From Phlebotomus papatasi (Eukaryota; Arthropoda; Insecta; Diptera; Psychodidae): a stretch of DNA of 64,000 bases. Made by a program: the position numbers and the translations under genes. The number at the start of each line of letters is the position of its first letter. The first letter of the stretch is position 1. Below are positions 35,523 to 48,233 of the stretch, piece after piece. Under the pieces are notes generated by a model. That model saw only the letters and a list, made by a program, of their open reading frames with translations, made no database searches and was not told the DNA's origin. The stretch is taken from positions 496,001 through 560,000 of the forward strand of contig NC_077223.1 in the NCBI RefSeq assembly GCF_024763615.1, written 5' to 3'.

Positions 35523-38500
35523 AAAGGGGAAACCTGAATTAAAAAGTCAAAAATCGTAGTTTTAGCTATTTATTATTGCTTAAGAAAATTCAGAAGCTAA
35601 TTTGAAGTATTTTATGTAAAAGATACAGAGACGAAAGCCAAGGTCTGCAATAGCATATTTGAAAGAACTCGAGCAAATGTCCAAAACTCTAAAGCGCGTT
35701 TTTTAATATTTTGTTAAATTAGCGGAAAAGAAAACAAAATGGGATTGTAAAGAATTTCAGCTAAAAACTTTCAGACCAAATGAAACGATTCAAATCGTAT
35801 TCTCTTCAGAATCGAATTCTCCTCTATTTGAACTAAAAATAAATGTTTTAAAGACCTATTTTTCTATTCTTCACGGGCTGTTAAAATCAAAATTTTGCCT
35901 CAAAAATGCTTTTTTGATCTCAAAAATTTCTGATTTCACAATTTTCTCTGGATTATCTTAGTTTAACTATGAAATACAATTATGAAAGTTTAAATTTGTT
36001 ACAAAAGATAACTCATTTCAAATATAAAAGTAACAGAGTACTGTATTTAGCCACTCATACCCCTACAAACTCGTGTTAATTGTCACTAATAGCGTGAAGT
36101 TGGGCAATTCAAATGAAATCGACCACTAAAATATTTCAAATCGCTCTTTTAAGACATAGACAATGTTAATGGAATCCTCTGAAGCTTTCTTAATTTCCGG
36201 TAGCACTAAATTACATTAGAAAAAATGGTTTGTTCATATACAAGAATCTTTATTGATTAGTCGGTTAATGTGACTTCTGGCCACTTTATTGCGATTTTTC
36301 GGCACAATTCTTCAATATAGGAGTGCTTTATGTGGAACTAGATATAATGTACGAGTCTTAATATATTAGCCGTCACTTTACATAATTAATTGCAGTGTAG
36401 CAAAAGGAAGGCAATTAGTAAATTAATATCACAAGCAATATAAACATATTTGATTACATTGTGCCATCGAATGTGGTGATATAGCGAGAAATTGTTTTTG
36501 ACAGAATAGGTCAGACTAGGATATTCTTAGAAATCGTCAATGAACTTCAAATGGTTGATGAATGAACTGGTAAAACATCATGAACATGAAGTATAGATGT
36601 TTATGAATTTCACAGAGTTTTCACACAACCTCAATGTACTCAATTGATGCCATGAACAAATGTTCAATCGGTGATTGACAAATTAAATGAATTACTCAAC
36701 TCGTGTCTCCACTTCTTCCGATTTTACAGAAAATCACGTTTAGACTTAGGAATTTCAGGTTTTCGAATTATTTTTATATCACTTCAGCCATTCTAGAGCT
36801 GAAGCTTTGAGTTCTGGAATTTTACTACAACAAAAACATTCTCTGGGCATATCATCCAATATTGCATTTGCAGCAAAATTGGATTTAAAGGTAATACCAA
36901 AATGGATAGGATGTTTCTTTCGTCAAAGATATTTTTCTCATGGGAAAACTTAGGAATGTAATACAAAAAGCTCACTTCATTCATCGTAGGAATGCCAGAA
37001 ATTTTATGCTCGATCTCACAGTGAGAGCACTATATATTCGATAGAATGATTTAAAACGATATATAGATATATCATTGCTTAGATTAATAATTGTCGTAAG
37101 TTGGGAGAAAAATACACAGCTTATACGAAAAGCTGTTTTAAGGACAATTGCTGCTTCAACCCGGCTAATACATTATTAAGTATATTATTAAGTATTTACT
37201 AAGTTCTTAATTCAGTGACTTAATTTTAAGAACTTGTAGAACATCCAATTACTTAAAAATATGAGAAAACGAAAAAAGCGTCACCGTTTTATGTCGAATA
37301 ATGAAACTAACATGGTATTATTCAGATTTAACACTAAGTACTTAATTAAAGCCTTTATAAGAGTCCTTTATTAAGTAGTTTTTATTAAGGAAGTGAAATA
37401 CATATTCGTGTAGTACTTAATTAAGATCTTTCGATTAAGGACTTTTTAAACAGTTACTCTAATGCCTGTAAAACAAAACTTTTTTTTAATTCTTCATATT
37501 TTCTTTTATTTTATAAAGAAAAAATTAATTAAAAAAGCAATTTTGCCTAATTAGTTAGATGAACACATTGCTACCAGATCTGTAAGTTAAATCAATGCAA
37601 TGCGATGAAAATTTAATGAGTGTTCGAGCAATCTGCAAATCCTCCTCTGCTACTGCTTTATTTTTTTTTGGCTCACGGAAAAGCCAAAGAGAAAAATATC
37701 TGAAGAACTTGAAGATATTTTTCAATTTCTTTCAAACTGATATTAATTAAATTTCATGATGATTTATTAATAAATGACACTAAAAATTCCTTTATTGATT
37801 TGATTAGTATTTTTCAAGATTGAGAAGGGAAGAAAAAGCAATTGGAATATGTAAAATATTGCTCTTTTTCTAAATTAAATGTGCGATTTTCGATATACCT
37901 TAACATTACAACAAGTAGATATAGGAAATAAAAAGCAAATGTACATGGTAAAAGCCTCTAAGTAGAAAATATTTAAAGAAAACTATTTTACTACAGTGTT
38001 CATGCAAATTAAATTGTTCAAAAATGCAATTTTTCATGTCTTCGGCGTAATGCGACTTCAGTTCCTCTATTATTGATAATCGAATTGAGATATTGCTGCA
38101 ACATAATCATGTTACAATGTTATATGTATCGTGTTGGAAGAATCTTGCTATAAGACCATTGCAAGTCGCCCAGGAGCGACTGTATCACTTCCTCTGCTGT
38201 TGATTTTATTTATATTACTGGGTTTTAGAGATAGAATTGTTGACTATTTAAAGATCTTTTATTTTTCTTTTAAGAAAAGTTTAACCGATTAATTATAATC
38301 GAATCTTTAGTCGTATAAATAATAAAAATAGCAAAAATTGTTTGACCTAGATTACAATTTTAAAGCAAAATTAATTCAAATTTAGTAGTATTCTCTTAAG
38401 ACTTGTCATCAGGTACCACTTCTCTTACAGCTCAAATATAATCATGCAAAGGTTAAATGTCGATGCCATAACAAATTGGCCACAACAATTAATTTTTTCA

Positions 38501-38849
38501 GACTCCAATAAAGTCAACAGATCTGGAAATAATTAGTAGACTCTATCGAGGTCACACTGTATTTTCGTATAATTTATATTTCGTATCGTTTACGGGTCCA
38601 CAATCGATTTGAACCGATTTATAAATCGCTCAAAAATCGTCTGAAATAGCTGAGGAGTAACGTAATTGATTTTAGGACAAAATAATATTTGTTGGTTCTT
38701 GACCAAAATTTCAAGACTTTTACAGCTCCCATACTGTTACCATAGAGCTATTATAGCTTGGCTGTAGCTCTAGCCATTTAAACACTCATGGACAACAAAT
38801 TCACAATTAAAAATTTAAATAAAAAGTAGTAAAAGTGTCAACCTGACAA
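35523..38849. other. No gene; TTAAGTA-rich block at 37170-37460
   Basis: Mostly featureless. 37170-37460 has many copies of attaagta, cttaattaag and tactta on both strands, a low-complexity or decayed repeat. cPKC exon 1 was searched for here (a C1A start with F-C-X2-C and FIW before a donor) without success. Confidence 0.45.
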
Positions 38850-39921
38850 TAGGGGAAGTGCTTATAATTTTGGACAGTCTGCTTATAAGCATCGAAGTTC
38901 CAAGTTTGAAGTGCGATATTTTCTATACTAATTGACATTTCTTGTTACTCTCTTTTCAGAAGGGTTGTTTAGAAACTTAGCAAGCTATTTATCGTCTTAT
39001 TTTTACTAAAATTATTTTTAATACGTTTAAAAATGAATTGATAAGTAGAGGTGACCTTGGCTCTTATTTTGGACAACTTGTTTATTAATTTTTACAACTT
39101 GGCTGTAAATTTGGACAGATAATCCGCCTCAACAGGATGCCCATTGTTCTTAATTTCATGAACCAATCTTACCAAGTCCTCTTCCTGGTCATGTAAGGGA
39201 AACGTGGAATGTCACAAGAAGCCTGGAAACTTTCCATATCATTCATCAAAGTGAGTTGACTTGGGCACTCCAAGTACGTGCGGATTCGCTCATTCCCTGA
39301 CCTTTCCGGGAGCCTTTCAAGGCATTTCTCGCTACATCTCTTTCGTAGAGATGATGCTCCTTTGTTTCTCCAGGCATTTGTCCAACCTAGTCATCACAAA
39401 AGCTAAAACTTCACGAAATTTCGTGAGAAAAACACCTGTCCAAAATAAGAATCATCACCTCACTGGTGAATGTCTTAAAAAATTTCCCATTTTTGACACG
39501 AAAAATATAATTCACAAGGCAAATCTCACTTCAGGTCAAATGTACAAATCATCAGTAACGTGAATCAACACAATATTCAATGAATATTCAATAATATCAC
39601 TCAAAAACAGCGAACAAACTTTGTTAGTACTTCACCAAAACTAAATAAGACTGAAGTAAGCCACGAAGTTCTGTCATATTTCTCGTAAGCAATTGCTCAC
39701 ACTGAATTTTCAACAAAGCAATTTCAACTCAAATCATATTCAAATTTTAACGTATTTAGTGTTAAAATCTTCCAAAAAGAACAAATATTTAGATAGAATT
39801 CATTATTCATCAAATATTGGAATAAAAATCCATCATTTTAATCAATTTATTTTTAGTGTCCAATGTTATCCTCAAAGTGTCCAAAATAAGAAACTGTCCA
39901 AAATTATGAGCACTTACCCTA
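38850..39921. mobile_element. 1.07-kb TAGGGGA-family element carrying transposase remains
   Basis: The left end, taggggaagtgcttataatt then ttggacagt, pairs with the right end, actgtccaaaattatgagca then cttaccctata, with TA at both sides. Interior repeats of ttggaca recur (39070, 39110, 39437). The minus strand carries a broken N-terminal transposase (39116-39377). A second genomic copy of the right third is at 25378-25668. TA target and HTH type point to the pogo/Tc1-mariner superfamily. Confidence 0.82.
39116..39377 (-). pseudogene. N-terminal transposase remnant, pipsqueak/CENP-B-type HTH
   Basis: Minus-strand frame opening MPGETKEHHLYERDVARNAL, then KGSRKGQGMSESARTW. After a one-base shift it continues GVPKSTHFDE, a stop, and YGKFP. 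After a further shift it reads EEEDLVRLVHEIKNNGHPVE. This order (helix 1, G.GM...A...GVPKST, then an acidic EE.DLV...H segment with GHPV) is the N-terminal DNA-binding layout of pogo/Tigger/jerky-like transposases. The whole DDE catalytic domain is missing. With two shifts and a stop it is non-functional. Confidence 0.72.
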
Positions 39922-40110
39922 TACAACCTTTAAAGGGGTTTTCCATAGTTTTCATCCTGGAGGTTGGTCACCAACGCTAAGACGGCGATGGCCGCAATGT
40001 ATAGTGAGTTGAATATGAGTATTTGTAAATGGTAATGACATAATAAATACATACATACAAATACACATATAAGCTTAAAAACTTCGTTACCTTTGATCTT
40101 AAAAAAATGG

Positions 40111-40332
40111 TAGGGGAAAGTGCGCTACCTTCGGACGATTTAAACTTCTCACAATTATTTTTTACTATATGTTATAAATGAATTTGGCCCATTATTACAC
40201 TATATTTCAATAGCTAGTCCAATATCTCAAATTTTCAGAAAAGAGCTTTGGATAAAATCCATAAGAAACATAGAGAAAAAATTGAATTGCCCGAAGCTCT
40301 TGAGTCGTCCGAAGGTAGCACGCTTTCCCCTA
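40111..40332. mobile_element. TAGGGGA-family element (GCGCTACCTTCGGACGA subfamily), complete
   Basis: 222 bp. The left end, taggggaaagtgcgctacct then tcggacga, pairs with the right end, tcgtccgaaggtagcacgct then ttcccctа-type terminus at 40332. TA flanks both sides. It is the reference copy for 1406-1585 and 62201. Confidence 0.88.
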
Positions 40333-40399
40333 TTACTAATGATTTAACAGTATTTTCATATATGACCGAAAGGTTCACCTAGGAGACCTCTCAAATGGG

Positions 40400-40760
40400 G
40401 GAAATCAGGGGGATGATAATGGTTCCACGGTCGCCTTATGGGGAGAGGGGTCCCCCGAACGTTCTAAATCTCTTTCTCTAACCGTTTGGCTTCTTGGCGT
40501 GTTAAAGGCCTGACGGATCGACAAAACAGCGTGACACCATTTCTTAGAAATCGTTGGAAACTCCCAAAAGATATGTTGAAAAATGTAGTCCCGGGGGTAT
40601 AAGGTGGAAATTTTGGGCAGTGAAAAATCGAGGGATTTATAATAGTACCTACGTGTCAAAAAGTCGCATATTTCAGGAGAAATTGAGAATTGAGGAATGG
40701 TTCCAGGAAATGTTTTTGTTATTCGTAAATATATTATGTGTCAACTTACCTCCTTAAAAA
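40400..40760. other. Less AT-rich stretch without recognised gene
   Basis: Two overlapping opposite-strand frames (40405-40659 minus, 40554-40757 plus). The runs ccccgaacgttctaaatctc and cgtgacaccatttctt give no known protein in either frame. Confidence 0.35.
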
Positions 40761-40814
40761 GATAATTCTATTTACTTTAAGGCTGCCTCTAAATCTCATT
40801 TTTTTCCCAAATGT

Positions 40815-40895
40815 AGGGTAAAGTGTTATAAGTTGGACATAGTGTTACAATTTGGACAATTCGCCGGTACAAGTTGGACATGGCTTTCTTCTTGA
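40815..40895 (+). mobile_element. Single end of a TAGGGTAAAGTG element
   Basis: tagggtaaagtgttataagt then tggacatagtgttacaattt and ggacaattcgcc. The TTATAAGTTGGACA subterminal block resembles the TTATAATTTTGGACA of 38850, so it is probably a relative. The right end is missing; the next element begins at 40984. Confidence 0.5.
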
Positions 40896-40983
40896 TAAAT
40901 ACAGTACAAATTTTATTTTTAAACACAAGGAACCAAATTATAAAACTAAAGCATTAAAAATATGCAAATAAAAATGAAGTACT

Positions 40984-41838
40984 AAAGGAGAATGGTCAAA
41001 TCCGGTCCCGGAATCGCCACGAACGGAACCTATGTCAATGGATAGACATTGGTATAGGTAACAACTTTTGTTCTAGGACCAATGTTCTAAACTATGGACG
41101 AAAAATTTTAGAGGATTAAAACTATTTCTTAGAAGGAAGATTTTGCGGATACTGGTATAAGATTAAAAAAAATCTCGGGACCCAGGACGATAAACGCTGG
41201 GAGTCCTTGTAAAAAAGCCTCTATCCTTCCGATAAATCACTATTTTGACAACAAATTACGCAAGAACTGCTAAAGCGATCTTGATGAAATTCGGTATAGG
41301 GATGCATACTACCCCTTCCCTCCACCCTCCATTCTGATAACCCCCATACAAAATGAGAGCATTTTACTTTATAACTCCTTTCTGAGAAGAGGTATTTTCA
41401 ACAATCCTCACGAAGAGTTTTTTGATCGAGCGTGATTGAATGAAAAGAATATGAATAAGTAATAACGTTAATAAACATTTTCCAGATTTCTTATATTTCA
41501 TTTTTCGCCTCATTAAGATCTCTTGGTACGTGAAAAATAGAAACATATCCTCATATAATCTAATTGGCAATTGTGGTGATTTTAAGTTTAAAAGTTTAAG
41601 TAATACACTGAGCCTATACCGAATGTCATCAAGATCGCTTTAGTCGTTTATGAGTAATTCGTTGTCAAAACAGTGATATTTCGGAAGGATAAACGCTTAT
41701 TTACAAGGAATCCCAGCGTTTATCGTCCTTGGATTCCGGCAATTTTTTAATCTTATATCAGTACCTACAAAATGCGCCTACTCTCGTTTGTGGCGATTCC
41801 AGGACCAGCGCCCATAGAGTTTTGATCATTCTCCTTCG
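40984..41838. mobile_element. 855-bp inverted-repeat element related to 10492-11853
   Basis: Outer ends aaaggagaatggtcaaa and tttgatcattctcctt are complementary. Long inner arms follow: cgggacccaggacgataaac at 41180 pairs with gcgtttatcgtccttggatt at 41717, and aagcgatcttgatgaaattc with gaatgtcatcaagatcgctt. taccccttccctccacc and taacccccatacaaaatg match the 143-bp tandem unit of the 10.5-kb element. A minus frame at 41364-41570 lies in the spacer and has no motif. Confidence 0.82.
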
Positions 41839-44334
41839 ACTTCCTTCCATTCTCCTACGACTTTTTTGATACAAAAATTTTATTCAAAAGTGTGACTTTT
41901 TCTTTTAATACGAAAGGAGTATTATACTGCTCTCTTATGCAGTTCCAACAGTCAAATTTAAGATAACTTAAAGGGATCAAATTTCTAAAGAGATCACTGT
42001 ATTATCTGTGTAGGTTACAGGTGACCTACAAGTTCCAAAAGGGTTAAGTCTTCTTGTTCTTCAAGGATATTGTCAAGACAAGACTTTAGTACCGCAAACA
42101 TGAACAACAATTATAGTTTTATTTGGTATCACTCTAAAAAATCTATATATATATAAATTCTCGTATGTTTGTTTCTTATTATATTTTCCCTCTTGCGAGG
42201 ACACTTCTTCTCCTGTCGTCCCTTAAGTTTGAGTATATTATGTAAGTTACTACACACTTGAGTACACTGTCGTGTCTTACGTGTGTAAATTGTTATTTTC
42301 CAGGAAGATGGACGTATTCTAGAGACGAATGGGAAGTTCATGGTGGCTTAGTAATATAAATCTTTTTAGTTGAACAGACTCCGATACAGATGGTCTTTTT
42401 GTACTTGACAAGAAAGTAATTTTTCTTATTTACTCCTGGTGCCAGCGAATAAACTAGAACCTAGGAACTATATATCACCGCGTGTTGTGCACTCCTTTAA
42501 TTATCCATAATGAGTCCGTGTTGACTTTTGTACATGCTTTCAAAGAGTAATTGGCCTCATCGTGGAAGCACTCAAAAGATTCTTGTTTGCGAATGACAGC
42601 GACTAATTGTGTGAAATCAATTAACAATTACTTAAAATCTGTCCCTCCGGTCCCTCCCAATTCAAGTTCTTCTCTATTGGATTTCCAAATAAGATTCTTT
42701 TCATACCAGACAATACTATCCTGGGACATCTTGAAATTTTCTTTTTGCTGTTCGTTCGAGTGACTTATTATACAAAATGCTAGGAAAAGTGTAAGAAATT
42801 CATTAAAATTCTTCCTTTGCTCTTTGACATTTCCAAAAAGGCAAAATAATCACTGATTTCACAATTTGTGCTAAAAATCTCTGCTGAAGACTTATAAAAT
42901 ACCATCATGCAAATATTCTCACAGACACTTTGCAAATATGCAAATTAACACATAGCATAATGCAATGCATATTTATGCATGATAGTAGCTAGAAATTCAC
43001 AAGCGATCTCATACGATATGTTCTCACACGGAAGATTGGCTTGAAGCTTTTCCATCAAACGCAATTACGGAGTCTAAGCACCAACTTGTGATTTTATGCT
43101 TCAAATGATGTCGACATCAGCACGTTATGCAAAGTTTTCAACATACAACTTAATATATGATATAAAACTTTCATTTACGCAAGTTTGAGGATGTTTCTCC
43201 TTCGAAAATTATATCAAACAAAATTAGATGCTCATTCTGTCCTCAATCTTATATTAATTTCAGAACTTTGACTTTGACGCACTATAACTTTTTGCAAAAT
43301 AAGATTTACGCAAAGAAAATTTCATGCGTAAGACCAAAACTTTTCTTTTTTTCCTTAGAAGAAAGTGGGGCAATTTCATATACCCCAAATTTCTTTCAAA
43401 AAAGCTCTGAAGAAGAGGTAGTTTTTGATCTTGGGTTGAAAACTCCACAAACAGTGTTGCCGCATCCGGACGGAGTTTCCCTCTCCGAAAACACATTTTT
43501 CAAAATACTTTTTTTCTAAATGAATATTAACTATATTTAAGTTTTTAATGGATATTGACTATCTGACAGTTTGTAGCATTATTGCAGTAAATAATATTTA
43601 TATTTTAAAAAATTCAAAATATAAGTATGTGTCGAACTACCCCACATTCCCCTGTATGTACCTGGTAGAGAAACACGAACACTGATTTAAAAACAAAATT
43701 AAGTGGAATAAAAAATAGAATAATTTTATGCAGAATTTCGAACTCAATTTCGAAAAAATACTTGAAATGCTCAACTATAAAAAGTAAAGCTTGGTTATTT
43801 TCCCTCGAAATAAACATTTATATTCAGAGATGGTTTAAATTTAAATAATGAATCGCTTTAAATTCTAAAATATATTCATCAACTGTTTTGCATAACCTAA
43901 TTTCATTTGAAGACTAGATAAGTTATTCTTGCAAATTCTAAGGAAAAAAACTTATTTTAAATGAAATGGAAAAGAACGAAATTATATTTTATAGCTCAAT
44001 TCGTTGATTTCTGAATGTAGGCCTTTCCGCAAGGGGAGTTCGGGACATCCATTTTTATTTCTTCTTATACAGAAATTCGGAAGCTATTTGCTTTTTAGCC
44101 GAGATACTTTTGGAGAACGAAAGTCCAGCTTTGATCGAATGGTTTGAATATAAATCATTACCAAGTAAAACAGAAGTTAAGCCAATAATTTGATTCGGTT
44201 TTTTTAAACATCGATAAATTCGTTCTATGGTTTGATTTAAGTTTTTGAAAATCAACTATTTTCAACGTCTTTACAAAATTTTGAAAATTGGATATAAAAT
44301 ATTTTTCTCGCAAAATTTAAAAGATTTTTAACAT
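41839..44334. other. No gene; one possible TAGGGGA end at 43630-43656
   Basis: No coding sequence recognised. tcgaactaccccacattccc then ctgta ending at 43656 looks like a right end of the 8773-type element (rc: taCAGGGGAATGTGG), without a partner. Opposing frames at 43260-43519 overlap fully and are rejected. Confidence 0.4.
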
Positions 44335-45077
44335 ACCGTTGTTGCGGTTGACTTCGCCCCCTACTGTTCCTAAGCTTTTCTTTAATTCTAGCTCTTAAGG
44401 GTGATCTCGACCGATCGGACATGGTAGACCGGATCGGTGAAGACCATCCTGCTAGCAAGGATGTAGCCAGGAAGGGCAGAGAGGGGCCGTTACCACCCGT
44501 CTACATGATTTTTAAGTATTTAAAATAAATCATAGCACTTAAAAACAATTAAAAATTATTTTAATTTAGCGTACGAAGGAATTTGCACTGTAGTGAAACA
44601 CTTCTGCTGCCTTTTCAAGGATGTTTTGCTGAATCTTTTCAAATTTTCAAAACACTCAAAACCATTCAATTTGGAATAAAAGCCTTTTAAATTTAAGAAC
44701 ATTTTAGCTGTTTTTAGTATATTCTTCTCAAAGAAAATATAATTTTCTCAACGAAAAATTATTTAAATGCTTAAGAACGTTTTTTCGCATTTATCCCAAA
44801 TCAGTTAAAACATAAAATTAAAGATTTAATTTAAGGTCTTAGTAAAACATTTTATTGGGTTTTCAATAAACACAATTTCATTAAGACTGAAATAACATTG
44901 GTTTTTTGTGAGATTTTTGAGAAAACTCTTCTTCCTTGCGCACGAAGGTCATGTTTTGCGGGACAATCCTCCAAAAATATGCTCATTAAATGTGAACTGA
45001 CATAACCTTAAATTAAGCCCCTCTCTTACTAAAATCATGGCTACATCCTTGAGTACAAGAATTAAAGAAAAGCTTAT
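44335..45077. mobile_element. AAGCTTTTCTTTAATTCTAG foldback element with a nested palindromic insert
   Basis: The outer arm taagcttttctttaattcta (44371) pairs with agaattaaagaaaagctta (to 45077). Between them lies a second element, about 44455-45053, whose own arms aaggatgtagccaggaaggg then cagagagggg pair with cccctctcttactaaaatca then tggctacatcctt. The related empty copy at 50737-50940 lacks the inner element, which marks the insertion point next to gctag. Confidence 0.8.
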
Positions 45078-45139
45078 GAACACAATAAAAAGTCTTCAGC
45101 TACTTTACTATAGTTTTAATTGTAAATTTTACATAAACA

Positions 45140-45345
45140 TGTAATCGTGTGTACTGATACACACTTGTGTAATTTGTACACATTTTGTCTGAAAACTGTG
45201 TAACTTGTACACATTTTATTTGAAAACTGTGTAATTTTACACGAAATATGTAAGAAAATGTACACAACTGTGTAATAATTCGCAGTTGGTTACACAGTTT
45301 GCCATTACATAAAATTTAAATTACACATTTTCAGATTACACGTTT
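45140..45345. repeat. TGTGTAA/TTACACA-rich block with 31-bp duplication
   Basis: gtacacattttgtctgaaaa then ctgtgtaactt is repeated once in tandem. ttacacag and ctgtgtaa motifs occur on both sides of a centre near 45255, giving an imperfect palindrome. The terminal ctttttttactgtga at 45428 may be its right end. Confidence 0.5.
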
Positions 45346-46005
45346 TGCTGAAAAATATATTTGAGTAACTTTACAAGAAACCACGATTATTCTAGCATTA
45401 TTATAGCAAACCAACGATTATCCTTGTAATCTTTTTTTACTGTGAATAGTAGGGAAAGAAAAGATAAACTCAAATGTCAAAAATGAACTTGTAACCGTGA
45501 GAACAAAAGCTTTACTATACTTTTACAAAATCGCAAGACAAGAATAGAAAATTTTGAATTTTAAAAGAATAATTTAAAAATGAAAATTCAAGATAAATGA
45601 TTTAAATTAAAATATTCAAAAATCCTTTTGATAGTAGAACTTCTAATTTGTAATAGAATGAAATTAGGTAAATCTAAAGGGTTGTAGCACTGCAAGAAAC
45701 CGTTGTATTCTAGACATAGACTTACATCAAAGTTTCAAAAATCTCTCATTAGGGCATTCCTCATTCGAGCGCATTTGTGTTCGTTGGAAAGGTTTTGGAA
45801 TTACTGACAAGTCTGAATTCTTCTAACTGATAATGACTTCGTTTTTGTTTGAACTGCTTCATTTAGAATTACTTTATTAAATTGTATATCGTTCTTAGGC
45901 ATTTTTTCAGAACATAGCGTTTTAATATATATATTTTTTTATTTTTATTGGCTTTCACGTTTGTAATTTAGGCAAAACAGTTTAACTGTTTTTCTGAAAC
46001 CTAGA
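45346..46005. other. No gene; one low-copy repeat block
   Basis: 45785-45825 matches the 6535-6700 repeat. Nothing else was recognised. Confidence 0.4.
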
Positions 46006-46223
46006 TAGGGGAAGTGCCCAGGCTTTCAACGGTCCCAAGCTTTATAATGTCTATTTTTTCCTATGTTTTCAATAAATATGACTCATAGCACCCATATTCT
46101 AAAAACTAGGGGACAGTGTCCTGTTTGTAAAACGTATTGCGGAGTCACAACTATTTAGAAACATAGGAAAAATTTAGTCATTGTAAAGCTTGGGACCGTG
46201 CAAAGCATGGGAACTTTCCCCTA
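46006..46223. mobile_element. TAGGGGA-family element (CCCAAGCTTTA subfamily), complete
   Basis: 218 bp. The left end, taggggaagtgcccaggctt then tcaacggtcccaagctttat, pairs with the right end, gtaaagcttgggaccgtgca then aagcatgggaactttcccct. TA at both ends. No coding sequence. Confidence 0.87.
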
Positions 46224-47628
46224 AGGTTATCTCTCAATTTAATTTTTCACAACGATAAGGTTAAAGGCCTTCAACATCATAACTGTCTGGCAATTCTGTA
46301 GGACAAACGAAGTTTGTAAGACCAATACTAGAGGCACTGTGTTCGCTTATATGCCAAAGGTTCTGGGAAAATTTAATTGTTTGAACTTAAGGGAAGATTT
46401 CTCTTTTGGAGCAAAGTTTAAAAATTCAAATAAGTAAAAAGTTCAAAAGGGATGCATGAAGCAGAGAACAGATATGGAATATTTTTCTGCTCAATTATTA
46501 AAATGCCAAGAAATTCTCAGAAGGAACTGTTGAAAGTGTTATACATTTTTTTTTCATAATATTACTCCCATGAGCTGAACAAAAGTTTCAGAATCATTTA
46601 CAACATATATACAATTTCAATGAAACTCAAATGGATTTAAAAGCTGCATGGCTGAGTTTAATTGTATTAAAGTAATCCTCTGTAATCGTGCTATAAATCA
46701 AATTTAGTGTTATTAAAAACACAAACCACACTGTGGATATTATTTTAACCTTATATCCACCACGTTATTATCATCCTTTTAGAAGTAACATAAATAACTC
46801 ATTTTCACGTTGTTGCATCGTTGTTGGAACATAACATTCACAATCAACACGCTCTTATGATTACCAACAGAGTGGTCAGCAGGGAAAAAGTTGATGTATA
46901 AAATTTTCTCGGTGGAACTAACATGAAAAGCTCCCTCCCCCCAAAACTAATGTATAGAGGAGTTTGGTCAAAAAAGTTGAGGAAAATGCTTGAAAGGTTC
47001 TATCCATTTTCGCACACTGTCGAAGTAACTAGCACCTTTTCATGGGTTAAGTGTTGTGTAATTGATTAAATTATCCTTTTTATATTCTCTACGTCAAATT
47101 ACATTTTCTGTCGCCAGACACATTGTGCACCCATTTCTTACATTTCATAAACCAATTTCGTCTGCATTCTGTAAATTTAATTTACTACGATAAGGTATAT
47201 ATCGTAGCTGTTAAATACGATTCTTTCACTGAACTTTTCTCCGCAGCCATTGTAGAGAGAAACCAAGTGAATAGTTGATACAACAAAATTAATCACACGT
47301 ATTGAGTATAAATAAGAACAATTAATCTGTAAATTATGGAGAAATAATTTAATTGACTATAGTATACGTGTTAGTTAATTGCTGTAATACTATGGTATTT
47401 TGTCTACTACTCTCGCTTTGATAGTGTTATACATTTAATCAGCGTGCAAATGTGTAGTTAATTACAAGAGGCCTAAACACCAACAAAAGTGTACCTTTAT
47501 TTGGCCATTTTCATCAGTAAATTAATTCTTTATTTGATATACAACGTGATCAAAATACATAAGACATCCCTGCATAAGGAAAAGTGGTTAGGAATTGTAT
47601 CTCTTTATCAGAATTTATTTGTGAATGA
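46224..47628. other. No gene recognised
   Basis: AT-rich, no repeat partner seen in the window. Confidence 0.45.
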
Positions 47629-48084
47629 TAGGGAAAACTGGAGCAAAATTTGTCATGCATGGTATTAGGTATTTGGATGTTATAGTTTGCCTCACAACAA
47701 ATATTAAGGAAACCATAATTTTATTTAAGTAAAAACCTCCCTTCCTTTTAAAATATTTATAAACCTGATACTAACATTTTTTGTGAATTATACGTAATGA
47801 AAAAAATCCAAGGTGGAGATATTAGGGTCGGAAGTGGTGTACAGCTCGAAATGAAGTGCTTGGAAGTCTTTGGAAGTGGGAGTGCTCGAAAATAAAGTCT
47901 TTTTGGTCGAAAAAGTTTGTTGAGATTTAGCAAGTTCGGTTATGATAATAAAATAGAGTAAATAATGCTACAATATTATAACTTAATTTTGTGTTGTAAT
48001 TTCTCCGAGGAAATATTCAGTTGACGGTTATAAATTTATTTACAATACTCATTATTTATGAAAAATGTATCTTTTTCGTTACAA

Positions 48085-48233
48085 TTTAGCTATTGCAGTT
48101 GACTTTGAATCAATTAACAAAAAACTCCAAAACGAGAACAATATGTCAGCAAAATTTTTAAAATTCAACTGTCTCACGGATTTTTTTATGTCACTCGGAA
48201 AAAGAGTCCACGGATAAGTGAGAGTCTACTGTA
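48085..48233 (-). mobile_element. Pogo-like MITE, truncated copy
   Basis: aaaatttttaaaattcaact then gtctcacggatttttttatg and gtccacggataagtgagagt to ctactgta is the reverse complement of 1830-1960. The other terminal repeat is absent. Confidence 0.8.

Noticed and set aside
39693..39980. 95-codon + frame
   Set aside because: It recurs at 25447 as part of the same mobile-element end and runs beyond the element into unrelated flank.
44252..44458. Arg/Ser-rich minus-strand frame (SDRSRSPLRARIKEK)
   Set aside because: It looks like an SR-protein segment but lies across the arm of a foldback element and has no partner exon; the related 50.8-kb copy does not keep it.
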